Source of the DNA: JAIPEI01 sp041685835
Lineage (GTDB): Bacteria; Desulfobacterota; DSM-4660; Desulfatiglandales; HGW-15
Direction of reading: 5' to 3'
Length of the DNA stretch: 19,224 nt
NCBI GenBank assembly: GCA_041685835.1
Contig: JAWLEX010000055.1
Location: 1-19,224 of the forward strand
The notes beneath the pieces are model-generated. The model saw nothing but the letters and a program-made list of their open reading frames with translations, was not told the DNA's origin and did no database searches. How positions within the stretch are numbered: position 1 is the first letter of the stretch; every line of letters begins with the position of its first letter. A program made the position numbers and the translations under genes. This document shows positions 7,335-14,853 of this stretch, piece by piece.

Positions 7335-7852
7335 TCGTTATCCATCCCGAACGATGCTCCGGTTGCGAGCGCTGCCAGGTATACTGCTCATTCTTTCACA
7401 CCGGCTCCGTGGGGCGCAGCCGGTCCCGGGTTAAGGTAGTCAAAATCGAGGACATCGGCATTGACTATCCCGTTATCTGCCGGCAGTGCAAGGAGCGCTA
7501 CTGCACGCGATGCCCTGAGTCGGCCATAGAGGTGGGCCCTCTGGGCGGGATCGTTGTGTCCCCTACCCTCTGCACGGCCTGCGGCATTTGCGAGACCCTG
7601 TGCCCCATCGGCGCCATCGAGCTCTATAACGACATCCCTTACGTCTGCGACCTGTGCGGGGGCGACCCGCGCTGCGTGGCACAATGCAACATGGGCGCCA
7701 TCGAGTATGTGCCGGAGGAAACCGAGACAGTAAGTCTTTCGGAGTTCAAAAAGCAAAGCAAGGACCTGAGCCCGGAGAAGAAGCGTGTCCGCTTCACCCT
7801 GGACCGGACCCGGCACCTGAGAGAGGCCTGGAAAGCCTCGGTTGGGGAGTGA
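7331..7852 (+). CDS. Polyferredoxin with four [4Fe-4S] sites, AOR electron-transfer subunit
   Basis: 173 residues with sixteen cysteines in four sets of four: C9/C12/C15/C19, C50/C53/C58/C61, C81/C84/C87/C91 and C106/C109/C115/C119. This is the layout of HycB/AorA-like electron-transfer subunits of molybdenum and tungsten enzymes (for example CTACGICETLCPIGAIE). A charged tail of about 50 residues follows the clusters. It lacks a Tat or Sec signal, so it is cytoplasmic. It sits 3 bp before the AOR gene and overlaps the preceding gene by 4 bp. The natural reading is a two-subunit AOR in which this protein carries electrons between the tungsten subunit and ferredoxin or another acceptor. The electron acceptor is not identifiable here. 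Confidence 0.93.
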   Translation: MIVIHPERCSGCERCQVYCSFFHTGSVGRSRSRVKVVKIEDIGIDYPVICRQCKERYCTRCPESAIEVGPLGGIVVSPTLCTACGICETLCPIGAIELYNDIPYVCDLCGGDPRCVAQCNMGAIEYVPEETETVSLSEFKKQSKDLSPEKKRVRFTLDRTRHLREAWKASVGE

Positions 7853-7855
7853 CAT

Positions 7856-9670
7856 ATGCTTTACGGCTACGGCGGACACATCCTGCGAGTGGACCTGGGC
7901 CGCGGATCCGCGGTCCGGGAGAAGAGCGATCCCGCCTACCTTCAAAAGGCCATCGGAGGGCGTGGGCTCAACTCCTTGCGGCTTCACGACGAACTCCCGC
8001 GCGACGTTGACCCACTGTCCCCGGAAAACATGCTGCTCATCGGCGTGGGCCCGCTCACCGGGTCTCTCTTGAGTTCCTCGGCGTATATGACTATTTCGGG
8101 CAAGTCGCCCATGACAGGAATCCTGGGGGACTCGGCCGCCGGAGGTTTCTTCGGTCCTGAACTGAAGCAGGCGGGATACGACCAGTTGGTGATAAAAGGA
8201 CGCTCCGAGACCCCATGCTATCTGGTGATTGCGGACGACAGGGTGGAGATCCGCGACGCCTCCCACCTATGGGGCACGGACCTGTGGCAGGCCACATCCG
8301 CCATCCGCAAGGAACTCGGGGACAACGCCTTTCAGGTGGCCGCCATCGGGCCGGCCGGGGAAAACCTGGTAAAGTTCGCCACAGTGGCCTGCAACTACAA
8401 CCGCATGTTCGGCCGGACCGGCATGGGGTGCCTCTTCGGCTCAAAAAACCTCAAGGCTGTTGCCGTGCGCGGAACAAACCCGGTCACCATGGCCGACCCC
8501 CTGGCCTTCCTTGAACTCGCAAGGGAGCTTGACCGGCGCATCCTGGAGCACCCCGAGTGGCGGAAGCGCCACGATCTGGGATCCCCCTTGCTCATGAATG
8601 CACTGAACGGCATAGGGATCCTGCCCACGAACCATTTCCAGAAGGGCGTGTGCGACTACGTGGACAAGGTCAGCGGCGAGACCCTGGCTGAAAAGTGGAA
8701 GGTCAAGAACAAGAGCTGCTTCAACTGCAACATCCACTGCTCCCGATACTACGTCACCAGGGAACTGGAGGCCGAGGGGCCTGAGTTCGAGACCCTGTGC
8801 AGCTATACCTCTCGAATCGGGGTGGACGATCTTCCCTTTGCCCTTCGCATAGCAGGATTTTTAAACCGCATGGGCATGGACTCCCTGAGCAGCGGGGAGA
8901 CCATCGGCTGGGCCATGGAGTGCTTCCAGCGGGGCCTGCTGGGACCGGAGGACGTGGACGGCCTTGACTTTACATGGGGCAACAAGGACACTGTGGAGAA
9001 GATCCTGGGCATGATCGTCCGCAGGGAAGGAATCGGGGACGCATTTGCAGAAGGGACCCGTTCCCTGGCCCGGCGATTCGGCCGCGGCACCGGGAAGTGG
9101 GCCCTCCACGTCAAGGGGCTGGATGTGATCTGCGGAGATCCCAGGGGCATCAAGGCCTTCGGCCTGACCTACGCAATAGCCTCCCGGGGGGCGGACCATC
9201 TCCGGGCCGAGCCCTTCTTCGAACTGACCGAAAGGTACGACGAGGCCGAGCGCCGCTGGGGCATCAGGGACATCGCCGACCGGCTCTCCAACAACGGCAA
9301 GGCCGTGCTGGTGGAGCACACCGAGCGACAGGCCCTTCTTACTGACTGCATGACCATGTGCAAGAATATAGGTCTGTCCATGGACGTCCTCGACTTCGAG
9401 TTCGCGGCCCGGCTTCTTCAGGCGGGCACAGGGCTCAACTTTACGGCCGAGCGGATGAACAACAGCCTTAGGGGCATTATCGACGCCGACCGAAGGCTCA
9501 ACATCGACCTCGGTATCGACTCATCCATGGACACCCTGCCCTACCGCTTCACCCATGAACCTCTGCAGGAAGGCCCGTCCAAGGACCAGGTGGTCCCGGT
9601 GGACAAGATGGTCAAGGAATACTATGAGCTTCGCGGGTGGGGGCCGGACGGCACCCCCCCGGCCAAGTGA
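7856..9670 (+). CDS. aor: Tungsten-dependent aldehyde:ferredoxin oxidoreductase
   Basis: 604 residues, usual AOR length. AOR oxidises aldehydes to carboxylates with ferredoxin and, with low-potential electrons, can reduce acids to aldehydes. Seen here: the N-terminal GGRGLN (34-39), pterin-contact region SAAGGFFGPELK (93-104), RTGMGCLFGSKNLK (187-200), the [4Fe-4S] ligands C288, C291 and C295 (CFNCNIHC), the MGMD pterin motif (339-342), and D497 with C502 five residues later (DCMTMCK), matching the second pterin motif and fourth cluster ligand of Pyrococcus furiosus AOR. A ribosome binding site (GGGGAG) lies inside the end of the ferredoxin gene. The subfamily (AOR versus related FOR, GAPOR, BamB-type) cannot be fixed by eye, so the substrate is open. 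The tup importer 5 kb downstream fits tungsten as the metal. Confidence 0.94.
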   Translation: MLYGYGGHILRVDLGRGSAVREKSDPAYLQKAIGGRGLNSLRLHDELPRDVDPLSPENMLLIGVGPLTGSLLSSSAYMTISGKSPMTGILGDSAAGGFFGPELKQAGYDQLVIKGRSETPCYLVIADDRVEIRDASHLWGTDLWQATSAIRKELGDNAFQVAAIGPAGENLVKFATVACNYNRMFGRTGMGCLFGSKNLKAVAVRGTNPVTMADPLAFLELARELDRRILEHPEWRKRHDLGSPLLMNALNGIGILPTNHFQKGVCDYVDKVSGETLAEKWKVKNKSCFNCNIHCSRYYVTRELEAEGPEFETLCSYTSRIGVDDLPFALRIAGFLNRMGMDSLSSGETIGWAMECFQRGLLGPEDVDGLDFTWGNKDTVEKILGMIVRREGIGDAFAEGTRSLARRFGRGTGKWALHVKGLDVICGDPRGIKAFGLTYAIASRGADHLRAEPFFELTERYDEAERRWGIRDIADRLSNNGKAVLVEHTERQALLTDCMTMCKNIGLSMDVLDFEFAARLLQAGTGLNFTAERMNNSLRGIIDADRRLNIDLGIDSSMDTLPYRFTHEPLQEGPSKDQVVPVDKMVKEYYELRGWGPDGTPPAK

Positions 9671-9708
9671 GCGGCCTTTAAACACCACAACCATAAAGGA
9701 GGGGGACC

Positions 9709-10869
9709 ATGAAGAAGACGTTTGTTGCGATGTTCACACTGACTGCAGCCGTGCTTTTCTTTATCGGCAATGCGCCGGCCGGGAACGTCAAGGACGGCAT
9801 CAGCGTGGGCAACGCCGGGGCTTTTACCGGTGACGCCGCCGCGCCATGCATGGAAATCTTCAACTCGTCCCAGATCGCCGTTGACGAATGGAACGCCAAG
9901 GGCGGCATTCAGGGCGTCAAGATCAAGCACGTCATGGGTGACGATGCCATGGACCCGGCCCAGGCCTCGAACGTGGCCCACAAGTTCGCGGCGGACAAGT
10001 CCATGTACGGTGTCATCGGCCCGCCCATGAGCCACACTGCCCAGGCTACCCTCAAGATCTACGGCACCAGTGACATGGCGTGCATCACCACGGCCGCATC
10101 CAAGCCGGAACTCACCGAGCAGGGGTATAACCACTTCTTCCGCGTTAACGCGCGGAACGATGCACACGGACCTAACTGCGCCCTGTTTATCGCCAAGGAG
10201 CTGAAAGCCGAAAAGGTGGCCATTTTAAACGAAAAGGTGGCTTATACCGAAAACCTGGCCACCCAGACCATCAAGTCCCTCAAGGAGCTGGGCGTCACGG
10301 ACATCCTCCAGGACACCATCGTGGGCGGCGCCAAGGACTTTTCAGCCGTGATGACCAAGGTCAAGTCATATAACCCGGACGTCCTCTTCTTCATGGCCAC
10401 GGCGGCCCCGGACCACGCCATAGCCGTCCGCCAGATGAAGGAGTTCGGCATCAATGCGCACTACTTCGCCACCGAGGGCGGCCGGGACAAGAATGACTTC
10501 ATCGAGGCGGCCGAAGGGGCCGCCGAGGGGGCCTACATCTACCATTTCTCCCCGGACATATACGCCATCCCCGAGGCCAAAGACTACATTGACAAGTACG
10601 AGGAGCAGTACGGGAGCATCAGCGGGTTCGGGCCGCCGGCTTACGAGGCCATGAACATACTGCTCATGGCAATCGACAGGGCCGCCAAGGACAGCAAGAT
10701 AACCCGGAAAGAGGTGATCGAAGAACTCCACAGGATCGAGGACTATAAGGGCATCCTCGGCTTTCCCGTCACCTTTGACGAGAAGGGGGACCTCCAGGGC
10801 GGGGCCACCTACTTCTTCAAGGTGGTGGACGGCGACTTCAAGCAGGTCGGCGTCATGAGCGGTATGTAG
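9709..10869 (+). CDS. livK: Liv-type ABC transporter substrate-binding protein
   Basis: 386 residues. An N-terminal signal peptide (basic MKKTF, hydrophobic core to about 21, cleavage probably after APA) exports it to the periplasm; there is no lipobox Cys. The body is the type I periplasmic binding fold of LivK/LivJ: ISVGNAGAFTGDAA, FNSSQIAVDEWNAKGGIQG, YGVIGPPMSH, ITTAASKPELTEQGYNHFFR, VAILNEKVAYTEN, and ISGFGPPAYEAMNILLMA. A strong AGGAGG (9698-9703) precedes the ATG. LivK homologues in anaerobes bind many ligands besides Leu/Ile/Val, including aromatic and other organic acids. The gene starts 38 bp after AOR, so the ligand may be the AOR pathway's substrate (inference). A hairpin terminator follows directly, presumably giving more binding protein than permease. 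Confidence 0.92.
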   Translation: MKKTFVAMFTLTAAVLFFIGNAPAGNVKDGISVGNAGAFTGDAAAPCMEIFNSSQIAVDEWNAKGGIQGVKIKHVMGDDAMDPAQASNVAHKFAADKSMYGVIGPPMSHTAQATLKIYGTSDMACITTAASKPELTEQGYNHFFRVNARNDAHGPNCALFIAKELKAEKVAILNEKVAYTENLATQTIKSLKELGVTDILQDTIVGGAKDFSAVMTKVKSYNPDVLFFMATAAPDHAIAVRQMKEFGINAHYFATEGGRDKNDFIEAAEGAAEGAYIYHFSPDIYAIPEAKDYIDKYEEQYGSISGFGPPAYEAMNILLMAIDRAAKDSKITRKEVIEELHRIEDYKGILGFPVTFDEKGDLQGGATYFFKVVDGDFKQVGVMSGM

Positions 10870-10882
10870 CGGTTTAGACCAG

Positions 10883-10913
10883 GGTCCCGGCCTTCATGCG
10901 GCCGGGGCCTTTT
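10883..10913 (+). terminator. Intrinsic terminator/attenuator after the binding-protein gene
   Basis: A 10-bp stem, 10883-10892 (GGTCCCGGCC) with 10900-10909 (GGCCGGGGCC), pairs fully with one G-U wobble around a 7-nt loop and is followed by TTTT (10910-10913). It lies 13 bp after the livK stop and 51 bp before livH. The short T tract suggests partial read-through, which would set a high binding-protein to permease ratio. Confidence 0.7.
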
Positions 10914-10964
10914 GGCCTTGTGCCGCGACCTGCGGCGATACTTATCCCTAGCCGGCCTGACTCG

Positions 10965-11894
10965 ATGGACGTCCTATACCAGCTTCCCCAGCAACTGGTA
11001 AACGGCCTTACCCTGGGCGGGGTGTATGCGCTCATCGCCATAGGCTACACCATGGTCTACGGCATCCTTTTCATGCTGAACTTCGCCCACGGCGAGATCT
11101 ACATGATCGGGGGGTTCGCCGGGTGGTGGGTCCTGCATCTACTGAGTTCCGGGAACCGGCTCCTCATGAACGCGGCCCTTGTGATCGCGCTGATGATCAT
11201 TGGGGCCATGGCTGTATCGGGCCTGGTGGGCGTGCTCTCGGAGCGCTTCGCCTACCGGCCCCTCCGCCGGGCGCCCCGCATGAACGTCCTCTTAAGCGCC
11301 CTGGGCGTCTCCATCTTTCTTCAGAACCTTGTCCTCCACTTCCAGGGTGCCAAACCGCGCTTCTTTCACGTCTCGGCCCTCATTCCCCAGGACCTCCGGG
11401 TAATAGAGGTCGGGGGAGTGGTGTTTTCCTTCATGCGGGGGCTCGTCATCACTGTCTGTTTCCTCTTGATGGGGATCCTGACCTACGTGGTCAAGAGGAC
11501 CAAGATGGGCAAGGCCATGCGTGCCACTGCCCAGGACATCGAGGCGGCCAACTTCATGGGCATCGACACGGACCGGATCATCGTGTTCGTGTTCCTCATC
11601 GGGTCCGCCCTGGGGGGCGCGGCCGGGACCCTGGTTGGCATGCTCTTCACCCAGGTGGACTACTACGTAGGCTTCCAGGCCGGGATCAAGGGATTCACGG
11701 CCGCGGTCCTCGGAGGAATCGGCAACATCTTCGGCGCAATGCTGGGAGGACTCATCCTTGGGCTCCTTGAAGCCCTGGCCACGAGTTTCTTTCCCTCGGC
11801 CTACAAGGACGTGGTCGCTTTCACCGTGTTGATAGTGGTGCTCGTCTTCAAGCCCAGCGGGCTGATGGGCGAGAGGATTCGCGAGAAGGTGTGA
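10965..11894 (+). CDS. livH: Liv-type ABC transporter permease LivH
   Basis: 309 residues from the ATG at 10965 (MDVLYQLPQQLVNGLTLG). A longer frame back to 10896 runs through the terminator hairpin and is rejected. The protein is polytopic, about eight hydrophobic segments, with the family hallmarks GGVYALIAIGYTMVYGI, NFAHGEIYM, RAPRMNVLLSALGVSIFLQN, and the cytoplasmic coupling loop MGKAMRATAQDIEAANFMGI. It would form a heterodimeric inner-membrane channel with the LivM part of the next gene. Its TGA (11892-11894) overlaps the next start, so the two are translationally coupled. Confidence 0.92.
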   Translation: MDVLYQLPQQLVNGLTLGGVYALIAIGYTMVYGILFMLNFAHGEIYMIGGFAGWWVLHLLSSGNRLLMNAALVIALMIIGAMAVSGLVGVLSERFAYRPLRRAPRMNVLLSALGVSIFLQNLVLHFQGAKPRFFHVSALIPQDLRVIEVGGVVFSFMRGLVITVCFLLMGILTYVVKRTKMGKAMRATAQDIEAANFMGIDTDRIIVFVFLIGSALGGAAGTLVGMLFTQVDYYVGFQAGIKGFTAAVLGGIGNIFGAMLGGLILGLLEALATSFFPSAYKDVVAFTVLIVVLVFKPSGLMGERIREKV

Positions 11895-13798
11895 TGGTCA
11901 ACGTCTTCCTGGAGTGGGGAACCCGCCGCAGTTACCGTAACGCGTTCTACGCGGCTTTGGCGGTCCTGCTGATCTTGCTGCCTTATGTGATGCCTAACAA
12001 CTACTGGCTCAGGATCTACAGCATGACGGGTGTCTACGTCATGCTGGCCCTGGGCCTGAACATAGTCGCCGGCTTCGCCGGTCTTCTCGACCTTTCCTAT
12101 GTGGCCTTCTTCGGGATCGGGGCCTACGTCTTCGCACTGGTATCCTCGACCCAGTTCGACATCCACCTCCCATTTCTTTTAGCCCTCCCCGCGGCCGCTT
12201 TCATCACCATGGGATTCGGCCTGGCCCTGGGTTCCACGAGCATACGCTTGAGCGGGGACTACCTGGCCATAGTAACCCTGGCATTTGCACAGATTTTCAA
12301 GCTCCTGCTCCTCAACCTGGACCAGCCGATCAATATCACAGGCGGGGTGAACGGCATCTTCGGTTTCGATCCCATCGTCCTCTTCGGGTTCCGGATCGTG
12401 TCTCCCGTGGCCTATTCGTATCTGATATGGATTGCGGCTATTCTTGCAATCGTAGCCAGTTGGAGGCTCAAGAGATCGCGTTTCGGACGCGGGTGGGAGG
12501 CCATTCGCGAGGACGAACTCGCAGCCGAGGCCCTCGGCGTCAGCACCACCTGGATGAAGCTAAAGGCCTTTGCAGGCGGGGCCTTTGTTGCAGGAGCCAC
12601 CGGGGCCGTCTTCGCGTCCTTTCAGGACTCGGTCTTCCCCAACAATTTCGACTTCCCGCAACTCGTTATCGTATACTGCATGGTTATCCTCGGAGGGCTC
12701 GGCAATATTCCCGGCGTGATCCTGGGAGCGATCCTCCTGACGGTCCTCCCAGAGTTCCTGCGCGAGTACGGGGCCTACAGAATGATGTCCTACGGACTGA
12801 TCCTGGTGGTGCTCATGGCCCTCAGGCCCCAGGGCCTGCTGGGTTCGGTACGTTTCCTGGTAAAGGGGAAACGACGGCCCGACAAGGACGAGACAGGCAT
12901 GCTGCGTGCATCCACCGACCTCTATTACACCGGGGAGCCTGGAACCGATGATGCACGGCCTTCCTATGCCGCAGGAAACCGCGTGGTGCTGGAGCTTCAA
13001 GGCATCACCATGAACTTCGGGGGCCTCACCGCGGTCCAGGACCTGGACATTCGGCTCCGCGAGCACGAGATCTTGAGTATCATCGGTCCGAACGGGGCGG
13101 GCAAATCCACGGTCTTCAACATGATCTCCGGGATATACCCCCCCACCAAGGGCACCATCAGCTACGAGGGCCGGGAGATCAACGGCCTCAGGCCCCACCA
13201 GGTGGCCCGGGCGGGCATCGCACGCACTTTTCAAAACCTCCGGCTCTTCACCAAAATGACCGTACTGGACAACGCCAAGGTCGCACGGTTTTGCCGCACC
13301 CGGGCCGGAGTAATGTCCACCCTGTTCCATCTGCCGCGTTTCCGCCGGGAGGAGGCCGAGACCGAAAACCGGGTCCGGGAGGTCCTCTCTCTCTTTGGAG
13401 CTCGTCTCACCGGGTACCGGTTCGACCAGGAGGCCCAGTTCCTGTCCTATGCAAACCGCAGGCGTCTCGAGATCGCCCGGGCCATTGCCACGGACGCCCG
13501 GGTCCTCATGCTGGACGAGCCCTCGGCCGGAATGAATCCCCAGGAGACCCTGGAGATAACCGACTTCATCAAGCGGCTGCGGGACGTCCACGGCTACACC
13601 ATCCTCCTGATCGAACACAAGCTCAACCTGGTCAAGAGCATCTCGGACCGGGTGATCGCACTGGACTACGGGCGAAAGATCGCGGAAGGCGATTACCAGG
13701 AGGTGGCCGGCAATGAGCGGGTCATAGAGGCCTACCTGGGACGGAAAAAGGCCAAGACCGCGGCCTCTCCGCCCGGCGAAGGTACTGAGAAGACATAG
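11894..13798 (+). CDS. LivM-LivG fusion: permease joined to ABC ATPase
   Basis: 634 residues from ATG 11894 (a GTG at 11891 is also in frame). Numbered from that GTG: residues about 1-325 are LivM, polytopic, with NIVAGFAGLLDLSYVAFFGIGAY and the coupling loop GRGWEAIREDELAAEALG; about 326-362 is a charged linker; 363-620 is a LivG-type ATPase. Walker A is GPNGAGKS (399-406), Q-loop Gln 448, Walker B VLMLDEPSAG with catalytic E543, and switch His 576 (LLIEHKLN). The ABC signature reads LSYANRRRLEIARA where LivG normally has LSYGQ, so the conserved Gly is Ala. The frame is continuous across the join, which argues for a true fusion rather than a missed stop codon. LivM and LivG are separate genes in E. 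coli. It would assemble with LivH and LivF. Confidence 0.93.
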   Translation: MVNVFLEWGTRRSYRNAFYAALAVLLILLPYVMPNNYWLRIYSMTGVYVMLALGLNIVAGFAGLLDLSYVAFFGIGAYVFALVSSTQFDIHLPFLLALPAAAFITMGFGLALGSTSIRLSGDYLAIVTLAFAQIFKLLLLNLDQPINITGGVNGIFGFDPIVLFGFRIVSPVAYSYLIWIAAILAIVASWRLKRSRFGRGWEAIREDELAAEALGVSTTWMKLKAFAGGAFVAGATGAVFASFQDSVFPNNFDFPQLVIVYCMVILGGLGNIPGVILGAILLTVLPEFLREYGAYRMMSYGLILVVLMALRPQGLLGSVRFLVKGKRRPDKDETGMLRASTDLYYTGEPGTDDARPSYAAGNRVVLELQGITMNFGGLTAVQDLDIRLREHEILSIIGPNGAGKSTVFNMISGIYPPTKGTISYEGREINGLRPHQVARAGIARTFQNLRLFTKMTVLDNAKVARFCRTRAGVMSTLFHLPRFRREEAETENRVREVLSLFGARLTGYRFDQEAQFLSYANRRRLEIARAIATDARVLMLDEPSAGMNPQETLEITDFIKRLRDVHGYTILLIEHKLNLVKSISDRVIALDYGRKIAEGDYQEVAGNERVIEAYLGRKKAKTAASPPGEGTEKT

Positions 13799-13799
13799 C

Positions 13800-14561
13800 A
13801 TGAAATCACATTCCCACCCTGAAAACACGCCCCGGAACCAGCAGCCCATCCTCGAGCTTTTGGGCGTGGATACGTTTTACGGAAACATACAGGCCCTCTA
13901 CGACATCAACCTGGAGGTCCGCAACGGCGAACTCGTCTGTCTTCTCGGCGGAAATGCATCGGGCAAGTCAACCACGCTCAAGACCATTTTAGGCGTATGC
14001 CGGCCCAAGCGCGGGGAGGTTCGTCTCAGAGGCGAGCCCATCCACAACATGGCCACAAAACACATAATCGCCAGGGGCGTGGCCATAGTCCCTGAAAACC
14101 GCCGGATATTCCCCCGGCTATCCGTCCTGGAAAACCTGGAGATGGGTGCGTTCCTCCGCAAGGACAAGGACGGCATTCAGAGGGATATCGACCGCATGCT
14201 GGAACTTTTTCCTGCACTGAAGGCCCGGCTCCAAAACCCGGGAATAACCCTCAGCGGCGGTGAACAGCAGATGCTGGCCATGGCCCGGGCGCTTATCAGC
14301 AACCCCAGGATGCTCCTCATGGACGAGCCCTCCATGGGACTGGCGCCCCTGCTGGTGGACCAGCAGTTCGACCTCATCCAGGACGTGAACAGCCGGGGCA
14401 CGGCCGTCCTCGTGGTGGAGCAGAACGCCAGCATGGCGCTGAGCATCGCACACCGGGGCTATGTTCTCCAGACCGGATCCATCGTGCTCGCGGACACGGC
14501 CGAGAACCTCCTGGGCAATGAAATGATGCAGAGGGCATACCTGGGCGGTGATGTCGCCTGA
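13800..14561 (+). CDS. livF: Liv-type ABC transporter ATPase LivF
   Basis: 253 residues. The ATPase motifs are Walker A GGNASGKST (50-58, an unusual but valid GxxxxGKS), the LivF-type VPENRRIFPRLSV segment in place of a Q-loop, a consensus signature LSGGEQQMLAMARAL (151-165), and Walker B MLLMDEPSMG with E176. The switch position reads VVEQNAS, with Gln instead of His, as is usual for LivF. An N-terminal extension of about 15 polar residues precedes the first strand. It starts 1 bp after the LivM-LivG stop codon. It pairs with the fused LivG domain to power the importer. Last gene of the AOR-Liv train; no clear terminator hairpin was seen in the following 100 bp. Confidence 0.93.
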   Translation: MKSHSHPENTPRNQQPILELLGVDTFYGNIQALYDINLEVRNGELVCLLGGNASGKSTTLKTILGVCRPKRGEVRLRGEPIHNMATKHIIARGVAIVPENRRIFPRLSVLENLEMGAFLRKDKDGIQRDIDRMLELFPALKARLQNPGITLSGGEQQMLAMARALISNPRMLLMDEPSMGLAPLLVDQQFDLIQDVNSRGTAVLVVEQNASMALSIAHRGYVLQTGSIVLADTAENLLGNEMMQRAYLGGDVA

Positions 14562-14678
14562 CAGACGGCCTGCCTTTTTCACCTCGAACCCGAAGTCCCC
14601 ATCCATCCCCTGTCACTTCGCTCTTTTGTCCCCAACGAACATGCCAGTGCAATCATCAGGTGTTATTTTTGGTTATTA

Positions 14679-14728
14679 TTAGTCAGCAAAATGCCGTAAC
14701 TAAAAATTTATTGACAACAACTGACTAA
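14679..14728. promoter_or_regulatory. Inverted repeat TTAGTCAG...CTGACTAA around the tupA promoter
   Basis: A perfect 8-bp inverted repeat: TTAGTCAG at 14679-14686 and CTGACTAA at 14721-14728, arms 34 bp apart. The right arm lies between the -35 and -10 of the tupA promoter; the left arm is about 25 bp upstream of the -35. That placement fits an operator for a repressor binding both arms. Candidates by function are ModE-like or TunR-type tungstate regulators; neither gene is in the window and I do not recall their exact motifs well enough to match. Confidence 0.45.
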
Positions 14729-14738
14729 AAGCTATAAA
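14711..14738 (+). promoter_or_regulatory. Strong sigma-70-type promoter of tupABC
   Basis: Perfect -35 TTGACA (14711-14716), a 16-bp spacer, and -10 TATAAA (14733-14738, five of six). The AT-rich setting contrasts with the GC-rich genes around it. Transcription would begin near 14745, about 10 bp before the structured leader. So tupABC has its own promoter, separate from the Liv genes. Confidence 0.7.
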
Positions 14739-14754
14739 TGTCTGACCTTCTACG

Positions 14755-14842
14755 TGATCGTCGAGCCCCGGACCACCCTCTTCGACGGCCGGAGGCAAGC
14801 CTCGTTTAGAAAAAGGCGATTATTGACTGTTTTTTTACTAAA
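14755..14842 (+). ncRNA. Candidate Moco/Tuco riboswitch in the tupA leader
   Basis: An 8-bp outer stem (14755-14762 with 14815-14822, two G-U pairs) encloses a GC-rich core with blocks that resemble the molybdenum-cofactor RNA motif: CGAGCC, GACCACC, GGCCGGA and AAGCCTC in that order, with a GAGG/CCTC hairpin (CAAG loop) at 14792-14803. The span between GACCACC and GGCCGGA is very short, as in the variants lacking the P3 hairpin that have been associated with tungsten cofactor. A second helix can form between 14805-14814 and 14833-14842 (TTTAG...CTAAA), with one mismatch. It would reach the AAAGGAG ribosome binding site and cannot form easily together with the outer stem, so it is a plausible switch. 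The consensus is recalled, not searched. Confidence 0.55.
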
Positions 14843-14853
14843 GGAGTCCATGC

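Noticed and set aside
7388..8266. Long minus-strand frame of 292 codons
   Set aside because: Antisense to ferredoxin and AOR, whose motifs are unmistakable on the plus strand.
10896..10964. N-terminal extension of livH
   Set aside because: It overlaps the terminator hairpin, and LivH homologues begin near MDVLYQLPQQL.
12560..13849. Long minus-strand frame of 429 codons
   Set aside because: It is antisense to the LivM-LivG fusion and livF, and its translation matches no family; a by-product of GC-rich codon usage.
14815..14836. Outer leader stem plus T7 run as a simple intrinsic terminator
   Set aside because: Seven bases separate the stem from the T run, so it fits a classic terminator poorly; a switch acting on the ribosome binding site is favoured.
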